This document shows positions 1-10,000 of a stretch of 64,000 nt of DNA, in pieces. Under the pieces are notes generated by a model. That model ran no database searches, had not been told where the DNA came from, and was given only the letters and a program-made list of their open reading frames with translations. Position numbers and translations under genes: made by a program. Origin of the DNA: Psoroptes ovis. Lineage: Eukaryota; Arthropoda; Arachnida; Sarcoptiformes; Psoroptidae. The DNA is taken from assembly GCA_002943765.1 (NCBI GenBank), contig PQWQ01000003.1, positions 1,240,001-1,304,000 on the forward strand. The letters run 5' to 3'. Every line of letters begins with the position of its first letter. The stretch's first letter is position 1.

Positions 1-406
1 TTTTTTTCTTCACTCTAATTGTAACTCGAAGACAATTTTGACAATTGTCAATGTAACTTGTCATTTTCACGATTAGTAAAAATTGATAATGTCCAAAAAT
101 TGATTGAAAGAGGTGGTGTTTTTGTTGTTGTTGCTTTTTTATCCCAAAATTTTTGACAGTTTTCCATTGCAAAACTCTTTCACAGAAAATAATTATTTCA
201 AATTTTTAATTAGTTCGTCGTTTTTCGTTTCGTTGTTTAGTGGTAATTTTTGATGGGGATTATTACTTGGTGGTGGTCATATCACCATTGAAAATCTATA
301 CGTTTTAATTATACAAAATTATTATTCAAATTCACTGAAACACACATAGACACTATGAAACACACATACACTTTCAATGCATTGAAATTTTCATTGAAAA
401 CATAAA

Positions 407-410
<4 letters not shown>

Positions 411-435
<25 letters not shown>
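411..435. repeat. (TG)n microsatellite
   Basis: Uninterrupted TG dinucleotides, about 12 copies. A CA run follows at 614-637, so the two could pair in a single strand. Confidence 0.9.
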
Positions 436-438
<3 letters not shown>

Positions 439-613
439 AGTGTTATCAACATCATTTGATCAACATTGTAAATTATTTTTTATTTATTTTTCGTTTTTTT
501 CACCATTTTTTTACTGATACAAATCTTGCAAACAATATGTGAATGGTTTCAAAAAAAATGGAAAACTTTTTGAAATTATCATCATCATTATTATTATTGT
601 TTTTTGTCGCCAA

Positions 614-637
614 CACACACAAACACACACACACACA
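614..637. repeat. (CA)n microsatellite
   Basis: CA repeats with one AA interruption, followed at 686-708 by an ATT trinucleotide run and at 769-791 by 23 consecutive T. Confidence 0.85.
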
Positions 638-2103
638 ATATGAAGTAAACCAATGTAATAATAATGAAAATAAACGCCATTATCGTTATTATTATTATTA
701 TTATTATTTTGAAACATATTCAATGTTTTTCTGAATATGTTTAAAGAAAGAGGAAGAAAAGAATTACATTTTTTTTTTTTTTTTTTTTTTTGATACACAC
801 TGACTGATATAGTCAATGAAATTTATGAAAAAATAAAATAAAAATAAACAAATAAAAAAAAATACAATGAAATTTAATGGCAAAAAACATCCCATAAATA
901 ACAAGTTGATATACTGTTATTAAAATGAAAATATAAATGTAAATAAATAAATAAAAATAAATGAAAACAATCATAATAATAATGATAATAGTTATATTAG
1001 TAGAGTTATAAAGTATATGGACCTTTATTCATTCATATTTGAATTTCAATTTCAAATATAATACATTGAAATAGCATTGAATTAATGAAAATAAATATAA
1101 AATGAAATGAAATGAAATGAAACGTATACAAATACTAAGAGAGAGAAGAAGTATAAAAATATTTTAAAACAAAGTTTAAATATATTTTTTTTCAAAAATA
1201 ATAATAAAATATTTTTTTTTTCATTTTATATACAAAGTATATAAATAACGTGTATGTGTTTGTAATATGAATGATAAAATATAATGAAATGAATTATTAT
1301 TATTACTATTGTTATTGTTGTTGTTGTTTGTCACGTACACAACATCATCAAAAATGATGATGATGACCATTGGTCATTTATTTATATTTATAAAATATAT
1401 GAATTTTTTTTTCGGTTGATGGCTATGGCTGGCTGTTGATGATAATATCTTTCATTTTTTTTCTTTTTTGAAAGAGTGAATTACACAAATGTAACTTCTT
1501 ATTTTTATTTGAATGACCGAAAACCTATAAATTATAATTTTATTTCAAAAAAATGAAAATATTTAAAAACTTCAACGAAAATATCATTCATTCATTATAT
1601 TTGATTACCATTTTACATTTGATAATGAAAATATTTTTTTAAAATTTTAATTTATTACCATTATTATGATGATTACAAAGATTATACATTTTAATGATGA
1701 TGATTAAGGTTATCGATGTCAATTGAATGAATATTAACGATGTGGGTGCAAGGGCTATGTTTGGTCCGGTCTGCTTTAACACGCTACATTTCTTGCCATT
1801 GTGATTTCCTTTTATTTTTGTTTCATTTTTTATTTCTACAATCCATTACATTTACTCACGTAATGTCATCATCAATTGGCTTCAATCATGTTTGAGCTGT
1901 AATACTTCTTCTGTGAATCAAATATGTTATTCTATGAAATAATAAAAATATTAAAAGTTTCTGAAAAGGTCTCAGAAAGATGAAAAATGCTGAAAACTTT
2001 ATAATTCCTAGAAATTTCTGGTTAATATATGAAATGATTCGTTTGATTCATATATGAAACGACGTGAAATTGATAAAAATTCCATGTCATTTTCATGAAA
2101 TTG

Positions 2104-2107
2104 ATAC
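2104..2107. repeat. Target-site duplication, left (ATAC)
   Basis: ATAC lies directly before the 5' LTR and again directly after the 3' LTR at 6705-6708. Four-base duplications are within the range made by Ty3/Gypsy integrases. The match fixes both LTR ends to the base. Confidence 0.8.
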
Positions 2108-2348
2108 TGCAGCGCCCTCGTGTCGGTCAAGCTCGTGGAGACGGGGTAGTGGCATGTTGGTAGAACGCGATGAGCAGATGAGCTGGCATTTGTTCAGATT
2201 GTATATAAAAGACTTGATAAGAGAAACCGTCTTGTCATTCATTTTTTGTTATTCACACTGTGTCAACAACAGCAATAATTTTAATAAATCGAATAAAATC
2301 CGATTATTTTTGGTGAAAAGTACTTAATCGAGTCCAAATTGTGTTACT
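2108..2348 (+). repeat. 5' long terminal repeat
   Basis: 241 bp beginning TGCAGCGCCCTC and ending GTGTTACT, matching 6464-6704 at every base I compared. It begins with TG but ends in CT rather than CA. It carries a TATA-like box at 2202-2210 and AATAAA motifs at 2283-2288 and 2292-2297, giving a plausible U3-R-U5 layout with transcription starting around 2230-2240. Confidence 0.93.
2202..2210 (+). promoter_or_regulatory. TATA box of the LTR promoter
   Basis: TATATAAAA, about 95 bp into the LTR, is in the expected place for a Pol II core promoter that starts the genomic RNA. The same motif at 6558-6566 in the 3' LTR could fire outward into flanking DNA. Confidence 0.65.
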
Positions 2349-2364
2349 GGTGTCAGGAGTAACC
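2348..2364 (+). other. tRNA primer binding site, probably tRNA-Leu
   Basis: The sequence TGGTGTCAGGAGTAACC abuts the LTR end. TGG complements the tRNA CCA tail, and TGGTGTCAGGAGT closely resembles the complement of animal tRNA-Leu 3' ends as I recall them. The first T is also the last base of the LTR as fixed by the target duplication, giving a one-base overlap. The tRNA identity is inference. Confidence 0.65.
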
Positions 2365-2368
2365 GAAG

Positions 2369-3547
2369 ATGGACATAGCGCAGATCCGAAAAGAGATTAC
2401 TGTTCGATGGAACAAAATAAAGTCGAACACGATCACGGCCGAGGACGGGGAACGCATAAAGATATTGGCAAAATTTTTGGTAGATTTTGAAAACAACCCA
2501 GAATTATCGGAAGCAGATCTGGAGAAATCGGCGGAATACCATCAGAAGATCGGCGACGTATTGGACGCGCTCAAAAAGAACCGGTCAGACAACATTGTGA
2601 ATATGGACAAGGTGAAGTTACAATTTTCGGGGCGCCCGGAGGACTGGCCTCGTTTTGAGGGCCTGTTAACGTCAACGCTGAGCAAAGGTAATTGGTCCTG
2701 TGAGGAAAAATTTATGTTATTGGAAGCAGCGTTGCCTCACTGGCTTAAAAGTATTATACCAGTTGATGTTAATGAACATAATTTCGCTTGGGTATTGGAT
2801 TATCTCACAAGAAAATTTGGATCGCAAAAGGTACATGCCCAGACAGCTTTTCAAAATTTTCTCCAAATGCAATTAGATCGTTCAATGGGTATCGTAGATA
2901 TCATTTTCGAAATTGAAAATAAGTATAACCGGGCTATTGGAGCCGGGGTGACGGTAACAGAACTGGCTCGTCCATTTATGGTAGTAGTCCAAGCGCTGTT
3001 ATCGGCGTTCCCGTTTTTAAAGCCGTCGGTGTTGCCCGTATTGGACGGAACACCAGAAGCAGTGATTGGCAAATTAAAAGAGATCGCAGATAAGGAAATG
3101 ATGTTGAGTGTTAGTCGACGAAATAATTCGGTCCGCCCCAGAAGCAATGGCAGTGGTATTGGTCAAGTCATACAACGATCAAATCGGCAGAGTACGAGCA
3201 TTGGTGCAAGAGTTGGTGGTGGCCCAACAAAGAAATGTTTATTTTGTGGTCGGGACAATCACCCCTCGTATAAATGTACAATGGGTACAGTCAATGAAAG
3301 AACACGTGTGGCGGAAAGAAAAAAAGTATGCTTCCGTTGTTTAAAAGGTGGGCATACTGGAGCCCAGTGTACATCGCCTGTAAAATGTGATCATTGTCGA
3401 GGAAACCATTCAACGGCATTGTGCCGTAGGCGTACATTAAACAATAACGTGAATCTTGGTACAACAATGGAACGTGAAGATAATGCAGATATCGAAAGTG
3501 CAACTGAATTGACGAATTTAAACGACGTGGCCCTCCCAGACAACTAA
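2369..3547 (+). CDS. gag: Gag polyprotein of the Ty3/Gypsy-type element
   Basis: A 392-residue Gag that should assemble the cytoplasmic particle and package element RNA. The ATG lies 4 bases after the primer site. Residues 1-80 are charged and probably helical. Residues about 82-190 (from LQFSGRPEDWPRFEGLL) resemble the DUF1759 region usual in BEL/Pao Gag. Three zinc knuckles follow: C290-C293-H298-C303 (CX2CX4HX4C), C321-C324-H329-C334 (CX2CX4HX4C) and C340-C343-H347-C352 (CX2CX3HX4C). A basic, Ser/Gly/Arg-rich linker precedes them. The frame ends in TAA 22 bases after a TTTAAAC slippery site. The pol frame opens at 3508, so the two overlap by 40 bases. Zinc knuckles and context make Gag certain. 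The DUF1759 assignment is by eye and needs a profile search. Confidence 0.92.
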   Translation: MDIAQIRKEITVRWNKIKSNTITAEDGERIKILAKFLVDFENNPELSEADLEKSAEYHQKIGDVLDALKKNRSDNIVNMDKVKLQFSGRPEDWPRFEGLLTSTLSKGNWSCEEKFMLLEAALPHWLKSIIPVDVNEHNFAWVLDYLTRKFGSQKVHAQTAFQNFLQMQLDRSMGIVDIIFEIENKYNRAIGAGVTVTELARPFMVVVQALLSAFPFLKPSVLPVLDGTPEAVIGKLKEIADKEMMLSVSRRNNSVRPRSNGSGIGQVIQRSNRQSTSIGARVGGGPTKKCLFCGRDNHPSYKCTMGTVNERTRVAERKKVCFRCLKGGHTGAQCTSPVKCDHCRGNHSTALCRRRTLNNNVNLGTTMEREDNADIESATELTNLNDVALPDN

Positions 3548-6519
3548 TCACATTCAAGGTCCGAATTGATAATAAAATTTTTGATTGTCTATTTGATACA
3601 GGTGCTTTACATTCATTTATATCATTAAAAACGATTAAAAAATTAAATATTACTCCTGTACCGTGTAATTTTTTCGTTGTGTTGGGCGATAAGAGTAGAG
3701 CCAAATGTCTCGGGAGGGCGAAGCTTTCGTTATCAATCGATAAATATTCTAGAGTAGTTGACTTTATCGTTTTAAAAAATTTATCATATGAGGTGATCGC
3801 TGGTATGGATGTAATCTACGACTTTGAATTAGAAATGTTGAAGAACAGAAGTATTACCTGCATGGGGTATCCAATCCAATGCAACAACATAACAACCACA
3901 AGTGATTCAGAAGATTTGAATAAAGTCCTGGATTGTTTCAAGAATCTTTTCGGGGGTATTGGAAAAAACGGAAGAATACGTCATGATATCGTATTAACAG
4001 AAAATAAAACAATTTGTCATAAGTTGCAGAGTATCCCGCATAATTGGAAGAAACAATTAAGCGAACACATAGATAAGCTATTAAGAGAAAACATTATCGA
4101 AGAATCAAATAGCAATTTCAGATCGAGAATTGTTCCGATCCACAAAAAAGATGGGTCGATTAGAATGGCTATCGACTATCGTGATCTCAATAAAATAACG
4201 CGTATGGACGCTTTTCCGATGCCAGCAATAAAATCAATCATATCGAAGTTAACAGGCGCAAAAATTTTTTCGAAATTAGATCTGAAATCGGGATATTATC
4301 AAATTGAGATGGAACAACGAGCAAAAAAGTATACCGCCTTCGCATTCGAGAATAAATTGTATCAATTCACAAGAATGCCGTTTGGATTGTCCGCGGCACC
4401 GCAAACATTTCAACGACTAATGAACGTAATTTTGGGGCACCTATCGTTCGTGGAATGCTATTTAGACGATATTTTAATTTTTAGCAGGTCGGAAGGAGAG
4501 CATGTAGAGCATCTACAGAAAGTATTGACGATTTTGAAAAAAGAAAATTTGCGGTTAAACCCAGAAAAATGTTCGTTTGGTACAAGAGAAGTAGACTATT
4601 TGGGATTCAGATTGGCTGATGGTAAAAGGTCAATCATAACAGAAAATCAGATGAAAATATTGCGGTTCCCAAGGCCCACGAACCAAAAAGAAGTTTTAAC
4701 ATTTGTTGGTATGGCTGGTTTTTATCGAGACTTGATAAAAGATTTCGCTCAATTGGCAAATCCGTTGTATAACTGCGCAAAATTGAAACAGTTCATATGG
4801 GGGGAAAAAGAAGAACGAGCGTTCGTGTTAATCCAAAAGAAAGTAGCAGAGAACGAAACAATAAATATACCAGACCCCTCAAAAAAATTCATCGTTACGA
4901 CCGACGCTTCAGACTTGGGATACGGCGCAACATTATCGCAAATGGTTAATGGCGAAAAGGTGCCGGTTGATTTTTTCTCGAGAATGTTTACGGCGGCACA
5001 AAGAAGATATGCCACTTATGACAAAGAGGCGACGGCTATCATGGAGGCAATCAAACATTGGAGATATTACTTACTGGGCCGCAAATTTAGGATCGAAACA
5101 GACCACAAACCTTTGAAATGGCTATTGTCAAAAGCTGACTGTTCAGGCCGATTGGGGCGCATGGTCATGAAGCTAATGGAGTACGAAATTGAAGGTATCG
5201 ATTATATCAAAGGAACTGACAATGTTTTGGCAGACACGTTAAGTCGAATACAATTGAATTTGATGAATCACGGGCTACATGAGCCAATAGATGAAGTAAT
5301 ACGAAAAGACCAAAAAAATTTCATATTGATCAATGGGAGATGGTTCAAAACAGATGGTAACATTAACCGATTGTACATACGAGATTATGCGGAACAAGCA
5401 GAAATATTGAAAGAAATTCATAATAATGGACATTGTGGTATGTTCAAAAACCAAGAAGAATTAAGAAAACGATTTTGGTGGCCAGGTTGGCGCAAAGACT
5501 TACAAATGTTCTTAAGAAAATGTGACCGTTGTGCGAAATTTAAAGACGATTGGGAACCGACTCGCCTGCCAATGGTAGAGCAACAAATTCCGAAAGATAA
5601 CTGGCAGAAATTGGGAATAGACATCTGTGGTCCTTTGGAGAGAACGCATAATGGTAATCGATACATATTGGTTCTACAGGATTACCGTTCTAGGTTTTTG
5701 GCAGCAAAGGCACTGGCTGACGTCAAAGCAGATAGCATTATAGATTGGCTGAAAGTAAAATTCGAAGAACTGGGATGGCCAGAGACAATCGTATGCGATA
5801 AAGGATCGCAATTTGAAAGTGCGAAATTCAAATGTTTTTCGGAAAACGCTGGTATTGAATTACGCTTTGCGTCAGTAGCTCATCACCAAACGAATGGCAT
5901 GATAGAAAGGGTGATTCGCACTCTGGAACAAATGATTAGAACAACGGTATTAGATATTGCAGATTGGGACAGCCACTTGCAGAATTTGGTAAACGTCTAT
6001 AATGATTCAGTACATCATGTAACAAAGGTATCTCCGTTCAAAGTAATGTTTAATCGGGACAGAATTTCGGTATTGGATCGAAAATATAATCTGGCTAGAG
6101 AAGTTATGAACCCAATAACCATGAACGAAACGGTCGACAAGAATAACCTGGTAGGAAAAAGTCGTCAAAAGCAGCAATACGATCGAAAGAATCGACTGGA
6201 AGAAGTCAGAGTGGGTGATCTCGTTTTATGGCATTCGGCTGGACGGTCATTGGGATCGTCAAGGAAATTAAACCAAAAGTGGAAAGGCCCATTTCGAGTA
6301 ACAAAAGTTATTGAGACCAACGTGGAAATCAGAGGCGATTCCGGTAACACAAAATTGGTGCATCGTAATCACGTTAAGAAATGGTTTGATAGCGATCGAA
6401 TGGCGCTAGAGAAAATTCGGAGTCGCGGTCGGCCCAGATTGAAATCAGGACCTGGGGGGGAGGTGCAGCGCCCTCGTGTCGGTCAAGCTCGTGGAGACGG
6501 GGTAGTGGCATGTTGGTAG
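3508..6519 (+). CDS. pol: Pol polyprotein: protease, reverse transcriptase, RNase H, integrase
   Basis: Open in frame 1 from just after a stop at 3505-3507 to a TAG at 6517-6519, about 1000 codons without a break. The first ATG is at 3679, downstream of the protease active site, so expression by -1 frameshift at 3517-3523 is far more likely than independent initiation. The aspartic protease DTG is at 3595-3603. Residues below are numbered from the 3679 ATG. RT: catalytic D201 in KLDLKSGYYQI and Y261-LDD. RNase H: D409 in TDAS. Integrase: zinc domain H581, H585, C615, C618; catalytic D648, D707, E743 with exactly 35 residues between the last two; GPF-type C-terminal module near 870. All key residues are present. 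The last 19 codons run through the polypurine tract into the 3' LTR. Confidence 0.93.
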   Translation: MDEFKRRGPPRQLITFKVRIDNKIFDCLFDTGALHSFISLKTIKKLNITPVPCNFFVVLGDKSRAKCLGRAKLSLSIDKYSRVVDFIVLKNLSYEVIAGMDVIYDFELEMLKNRSITCMGYPIQCNNITTTSDSEDLNKVLDCFKNLFGGIGKNGRIRHDIVLTENKTICHKLQSIPHNWKKQLSEHIDKLLRENIIEESNSNFRSRIVPIHKKDGSIRMAIDYRDLNKITRMDAFPMPAIKSIISKLTGAKIFSKLDLKSGYYQIEMEQRAKKYTAFAFENKLYQFTRMPFGLSAAPQTFQRLMNVILGHLSFVECYLDDILIFSRSEGEHVEHLQKVLTILKKENLRLNPEKCSFGTREVDYLGFRLADGKRSIITENQMKILRFPRPTNQKEVLTFVGMAGFYRDLIKDFAQLANPLYNCAKLKQFIWGEKEERAFVLIQKKVAENETINIPDPSKKFIVTTDASDLGYGATLSQMVNGEKVPVDFFSRMFTAAQRRYATYDKEATAIMEAIKHWRYYLLGRKFRIETDHKPLKWLLSKADCSGRLGRMVMKLMEYEIEGIDYIKGTDNVLADTLSRIQLNLMNHGLHEPIDEVIRKDQKNFILINGRWFKTDGNINRLYIRDYAEQAEILKEIHNNGHCGMFKNQEELRKRFWWPGWRKDLQMFLRKCDRCAKFKDDWEPTRLPMVEQQIPKDNWQKLGIDICGPLERTHNGNRYILVLQDYRSRFLAAKALADVKADSIIDWLKVKFEELGWPETIVCDKGSQFESAKFKCFSENAGIELRFASVAHHQTNGMIERVIRTLEQMIRTTVLDIADWDSHLQNLVNVYNDSVHHVTKVSPFKVMFNRDRISVLDRKYNLAREVMNPITMNETVDKNNLVGKSRQKQQYDRKNRLEEVRVGDLVLWHSAGRSLGSSRKLNQKWKGPFRVTKVIETNVEIRGDSGNTKLVHRNHVKKWFDSDRMALEKIRSRGRPRLKSGPGGEVQRPRVGQARGDGVVACW
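3517..3523 (+). promoter_or_regulatory. -1 ribosomal frameshift slippery heptamer TTTAAAC
   Basis: In the gag frame this reads T TTA AAC, the X XXY YYZ form known for efficient -1 slippage (the same heptamer serves in coronaviruses). After slipping, the ribosome continues in the open pol frame and reaches the protease about 70 bases later, before any stop. The gag stop is at 3545-3547. I could not see an obvious strong stem just downstream. A pseudoknot was not excluded. Confidence 0.85.
6454..6463 (+). other. Polypurine tract for plus-strand priming
   Basis: GGGGGGGAGG sits immediately upstream of the 3' LTR, the expected position and composition for the RNase H-resistant primer of second-strand synthesis. 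It also lies within the pol reading frame. Confidence 0.85.
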
Positions 6520-6704
6520 AACGCGATGAGCAGATGAGCTGGCATTTGTTCAGATTGTATATAAAAGACTTGATAAGAGAAACCGTCTTGTCATTCATTT
6601 TTTGTTATTCACACTGTGTCAACAACAGCAATAATTTTAATAAATCGAATAAAATCCGATTATTTTTGGTGAAAAGTACTTAATCGAGTCCAAATTGTGT
6701 TACT
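6464..6704 (+). repeat. 3' long terminal repeat
   Basis: 241 bp, reads identical to 2108-2348 (offset 4356). It contains the end of the pol frame (stop at 6517-6519) and the polyadenylation motifs used to end the genomic RNA. Confidence 0.93.
6639..6653 (+). terminator. LTR polyadenylation signals
   Basis: Two AATAAA motifs (6639-6644 and 6648-6653) lie about 50-65 bases before the LTR end. Element transcripts are probably cleaved shortly after them. The same motifs in the 5' LTR lie at 2283-2297. Confidence 0.5.
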
Positions 6705-6708
6705 ATAC
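6705..6708. repeat. Target-site duplication, right (ATAC)
   Basis: Direct repeat of 2104-2107. Removing the element and one copy restores a continuous AT-rich site. Confidence 0.8.
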
Positions 6709-6800
6709 TCATTTATCACTTTTCATTGTTCGTTTCGCTGCTGTAAAATGATATTTTTCAAAATATTTTTATTATTTACTTGAAATAGATACATGTGACG

Positions 6801-7046
6801 TCAATACGTGACATTTGTCAGGACCACATGGAAAACTTGACGACCTTGGTCAAGTATTGTAAATAAACAACATTTCTGTTTTCTTATCATACTAACATAA
6901 CTAACAATAAGCAAATGACAACCAAAATTCAATATAAAAAGGGTAATCAAATTTGCCAAAAAACACACTCGTGTTTCGACCTGGTCACCATGCCAGTTTT
7001 CGAATAATTTTGTATTTTGAAATATCTCAATAAAATTAACTTCCAT
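6801..7046 (-). CDS. Unrecognised ORF next to the retrotransposon
   Basis: An 81-residue frame from an ATG at 7044-7046. Its composition is more mixed than its neighbours: it begins MEVNFIEIFQNTKLFENW, has a hydrophobic middle, and ends QVFHVVLTNVTY. I do not recognise a family. It lies about 95 bp beyond the 3' end of the LTR element, is not flanked by clear splice sites, and could be a remnant of an older element or chance. ATGTGACG near 6793 recurs inverted near 7135, a weak hint of terminal repeats. Confidence 0.2.
   Translation of the reverse strand: MEVNFIEIFQNTKLFENWHGDQVETRVCFLANLITLFILNFGCHLLIVSYVSMIRKQKCCLFTILDQGRQVFHVVLTNVTY
6835..6855. repeat. Short perfect inverted repeat
   Basis: ACTTGAC (6835-6841) and GTCAAGT (6849-6855) around a 7-base loop form a small hairpin in a patch that is more complex than its neighbourhood. 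Confidence 0.6.
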
Positions 7047-7049
7047 GTT

Positions 7050-10000
7050 TTTAAATTCAAAATAAAATAAAATCAAAATTAAATTTAAATAATTCAAATT
7101 CCAAATAACAAACAGTGAACGCACAAAAAATTAAGCGTCACATACACATTTTCAAATGTTTGATTAATATATCGCAATAATTAATTCATTTATTCAAACC
7201 ATTCAAATTGTATGCGATTGCAACATATTTGATTTATTAGCTATGTGTGTATAATAAAGATGATAAATAATAATAATAATTGATATTATCATTCATTTTT
7301 TTTTTGCCAAGTGTTTTCAATGAAAAAAACAATTTTTCGATTATAATGGGTCATTTAAACAATTGAATATTTATATCTATTTCGCAAATGATGATATACT
7401 CATGATAGGAAATGAAACCTTATATTGTGTAAATTAATTGTAGGCAAAGCGAAAAAAACATTAAACATTTAATTGCATCGTATATGCAACAGGTGTGAAA
7501 TTTGATGTATGTTTGTTCGTTTCTGGGAAAAGGTTATTTTTATTAGTTTTTTCTTCGGTTGTTTCACAAATTTTATGAGATTAAAGGCTTTTACAATTAT
7601 GATGATCATCATTATCATAATTCTTTTTTCTCCAGAATTACTTTTGTAACATGAATTGAAATATATTGAATATATCAAGGATCATTAAATTCAAGAATGA
7701 ATTAAAATAAAGGGTTAGAGGTCGATGTCATTCTCGAAAAAACAAAACAAAACAAATGATGATTCATGCATTGTAATTATGTATCATTGTTCAATATTTG
7801 GGATAGCACTCAAAAAAATGAAAATAAATTAGTTAAAATGTTGCTAATTGCAAAAATATTCAATCTTTCAATTTAAGGCTTGAGTTCAAGTACAAACAAA
7901 TGAGTCTAATATAAACATCAGTTAAGCTGAAACATTATCTTTGATTTTGATGTCTTAGTTTTGTGGTGAAGGAATTAAAATGAAAAAAGTTCAAATTTAA
8001 ATCATTTAAACATTCAAACACAAGCACACACTGCATAGATTCTTGGATAATTGATATTTTCCTGTTTTTTAAACCTTAACACATCAGCATAAGCAGCAGC
8101 CATTTCAATAAGAAAAAACACAAAAACACATTAAATGTTATTTTGTGTTAAGGTTGGATAAACAACAACAACAACAACGCCGTATCAAATGATTGAAACA
8201 ATAAATTTTTTTTTTGTTCAATTCAAAAACAATAATTAAAACAATTTTTAAGGTTAAATATCTTTGTTCGTTTTTTGAAAATGTCTTTATTTGTTCAAAT
8301 GAATGAATTTTTGATGTGAAACATGAATAAAATTGTGAATATTTTTTTCCCATTTATTTATTTATTTGTTCCCCATTCTAAAAAATGAAGATAAGATAAG
8401 ATAATATTCATTGTGAATTGATAATTTTATTGCATTTCATCAAATGTTTGTGTTTGTATTTTGTGTCTGTGTGTTTGTCACACATAATTATCATCTTATA
8501 AATTTTTTTTTCAAATTTTCCTTGACCAAATTTTAAGATAATAATAATGATGATATTAGAATGATAATGATGATGAAAATAATTAAAAATTTTCAATAAA
8601 TTTCACATTGTTTTTAATTTTGTCGGTGTTGTTGTTGTTTTTTTTATCGATAATAATAATGATTAAAATGACATAATCACATAATTTTTTGTTGTTATTA
8701 TTGTTGTTGCCATTTTTATTAGGCTTTGTTTCGAAATTCAATTACGGTCAATTTGATTTGAAAAAAAATCTATGAATATGAAGAGATGAAAAAATAATTA
8801 TTTTCATTTCAGCATTTTCTTTGTTCAAAGCACAACATTTTAACATTTTGAAAGCAACTAAAAGCCTGAAAAAAATGTATATAATTTCATAAATTTTCAT
8901 AATTAAGAAAATGTAATTGTTCGTAAAAAAATGATCGTAATTACAATTACAATCATAGTAACAATGTAACATTGTTGTTCATTGCAGCAAGCAAATGTTA
9001 TGGTTATGTATGTAAATGTACAATCTTCCATTTTTTTGATCCATGTGTGATCAATAGCATCTTTAATTGCATTTTGCAGAAATGAATTTATTCTTGGATA
9101 TTTTTTAAGCGATTAAACGACATTAGGCAAATATTTCCTATATTTTTCGGACATTAATTTCTTGCTTGAAACATTTAAAAATCAAAAACATTTCAAATAC
9201 ACCATAATCATTGATTTTTGTTGGCCTTTTAATCGTGTGATTCATTTAGAAGAATAGAAATAACTTAGAAAAATATTATTATAATCAAAATTCAAATGAT
9301 CCGATTCAATTTTAATTTATTAATTATTGGAATCAGTAACAGAAATAGAAAATTTAATCGATTTATGGTTGAATTAACCCCATACACTCAGAGACAATAA
9401 CAACAGCAAAAACAACACAAACATGAGGCAAATAAACAAAAGAACAAATGAAAAAGAAATAGGCGCAAATAACAGATTAAATTTAGGAAAAAAGAGCAAA
9501 AATAAAACTTTTCATTTATTTATTTTCGTTTGAATTTAAAATTGGAATTACTGAAAATTACCAGCAATAAAATTGCGCCAATTTAAATGATACATTACAC
9601 ATATAAATGTATGGAATCACTTTACTTAACTGGAAAACAAAAACTTTATAGAAAATCATTTCGAATAAAACGAATAAAAAAGACTTAATATAAATACGGA
9701 TTCAATACGCTTGGGTAAGATTAAAACAAAACAAAACAGAAAAATGTGAAAATATTTTGTCTTCAAGCAGACAAATCAAAAGATTTTAAATGATCAAATC
9801 AAATTGTTATATACTTTGTTCAGTGATTTTTTGATTACATTGTATCAAAAAAAATGAATGGAATAAAATGAAATAAAATAAAAAGAATCTAAATGATCAC
9901 TGAGTAAATGCTAAATGCATTTTCAATGTCTGAGTACTTTTTGTCATGATGATGATGATTATTATTATGATTATTTGTAATTTATATCTACTATTATCTC

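Larger units (their letters stand above)
1..2103. other. Gene-free AT-rich flank
   Basis: No supportable gene. The stretch holds a TG run, a CA run, ATT repeats, a 23-base T run and many AATG/AAAT motifs. Short frames here are translations of simple repeats, rich in Ile/Asn/Tyr or Lys/Phe. One more complex patch at about 1741-1805 reads for only about 20 codons in either direction and has no convincing splice sites, so it is not called. Confidence 0.6.
2108..6704 (+). mobile_element. Full-length Ty3/Gypsy-type LTR retrotransposon
   Basis: A 4597-bp element with two 241-bp LTRs that read identically, a 4-bp target duplication, a primer binding site, gag, a -1 frameshift site, an uninterrupted pol and a polypurine tract. 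The order protease, RT, RNase H, integrase is that of Ty3/Gypsy, and of BEL/Pao. The RT motif YLDD, the RNase H TDAS motif and an integrase with a GPF-type C-terminal module favour Ty3/Gypsy. No env-like third frame is present. Identical LTRs mean little time since insertion, because both are copied from one template. The internal region is visibly richer in G+C than its surroundings. There is no internal stop in gag or pol, so the copy may be competent. Confidence 0.93.

Noticed and set aside
511..816. ORF with poly-Lys, poly-Asn and Cys-Val repeats
   Set aside because: Pure translation of poly-T, ATT and TG microsatellites.
1741..1805. Short mixed-composition patch upstream of the first retrotransposon
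   Set aside because: Only about 20 codons are open in either direction, with no splice signal of quality.
2064..2327. 87-codon + strand ORF spanning the 5' LTR start
   Set aside because: It is chance read-through of the flank into the LTR. The LTR part matches the non-coding end of the 3' LTR.
2851..6598. Minus-strand ORFs of 60-140 codons within the first retrotransposon, and a + strand 78-codon frame at 3108
   Set aside because: They overlap the well-supported gag and pol frames and show no domain. A 65-bp spill into the LTR explains the last one.
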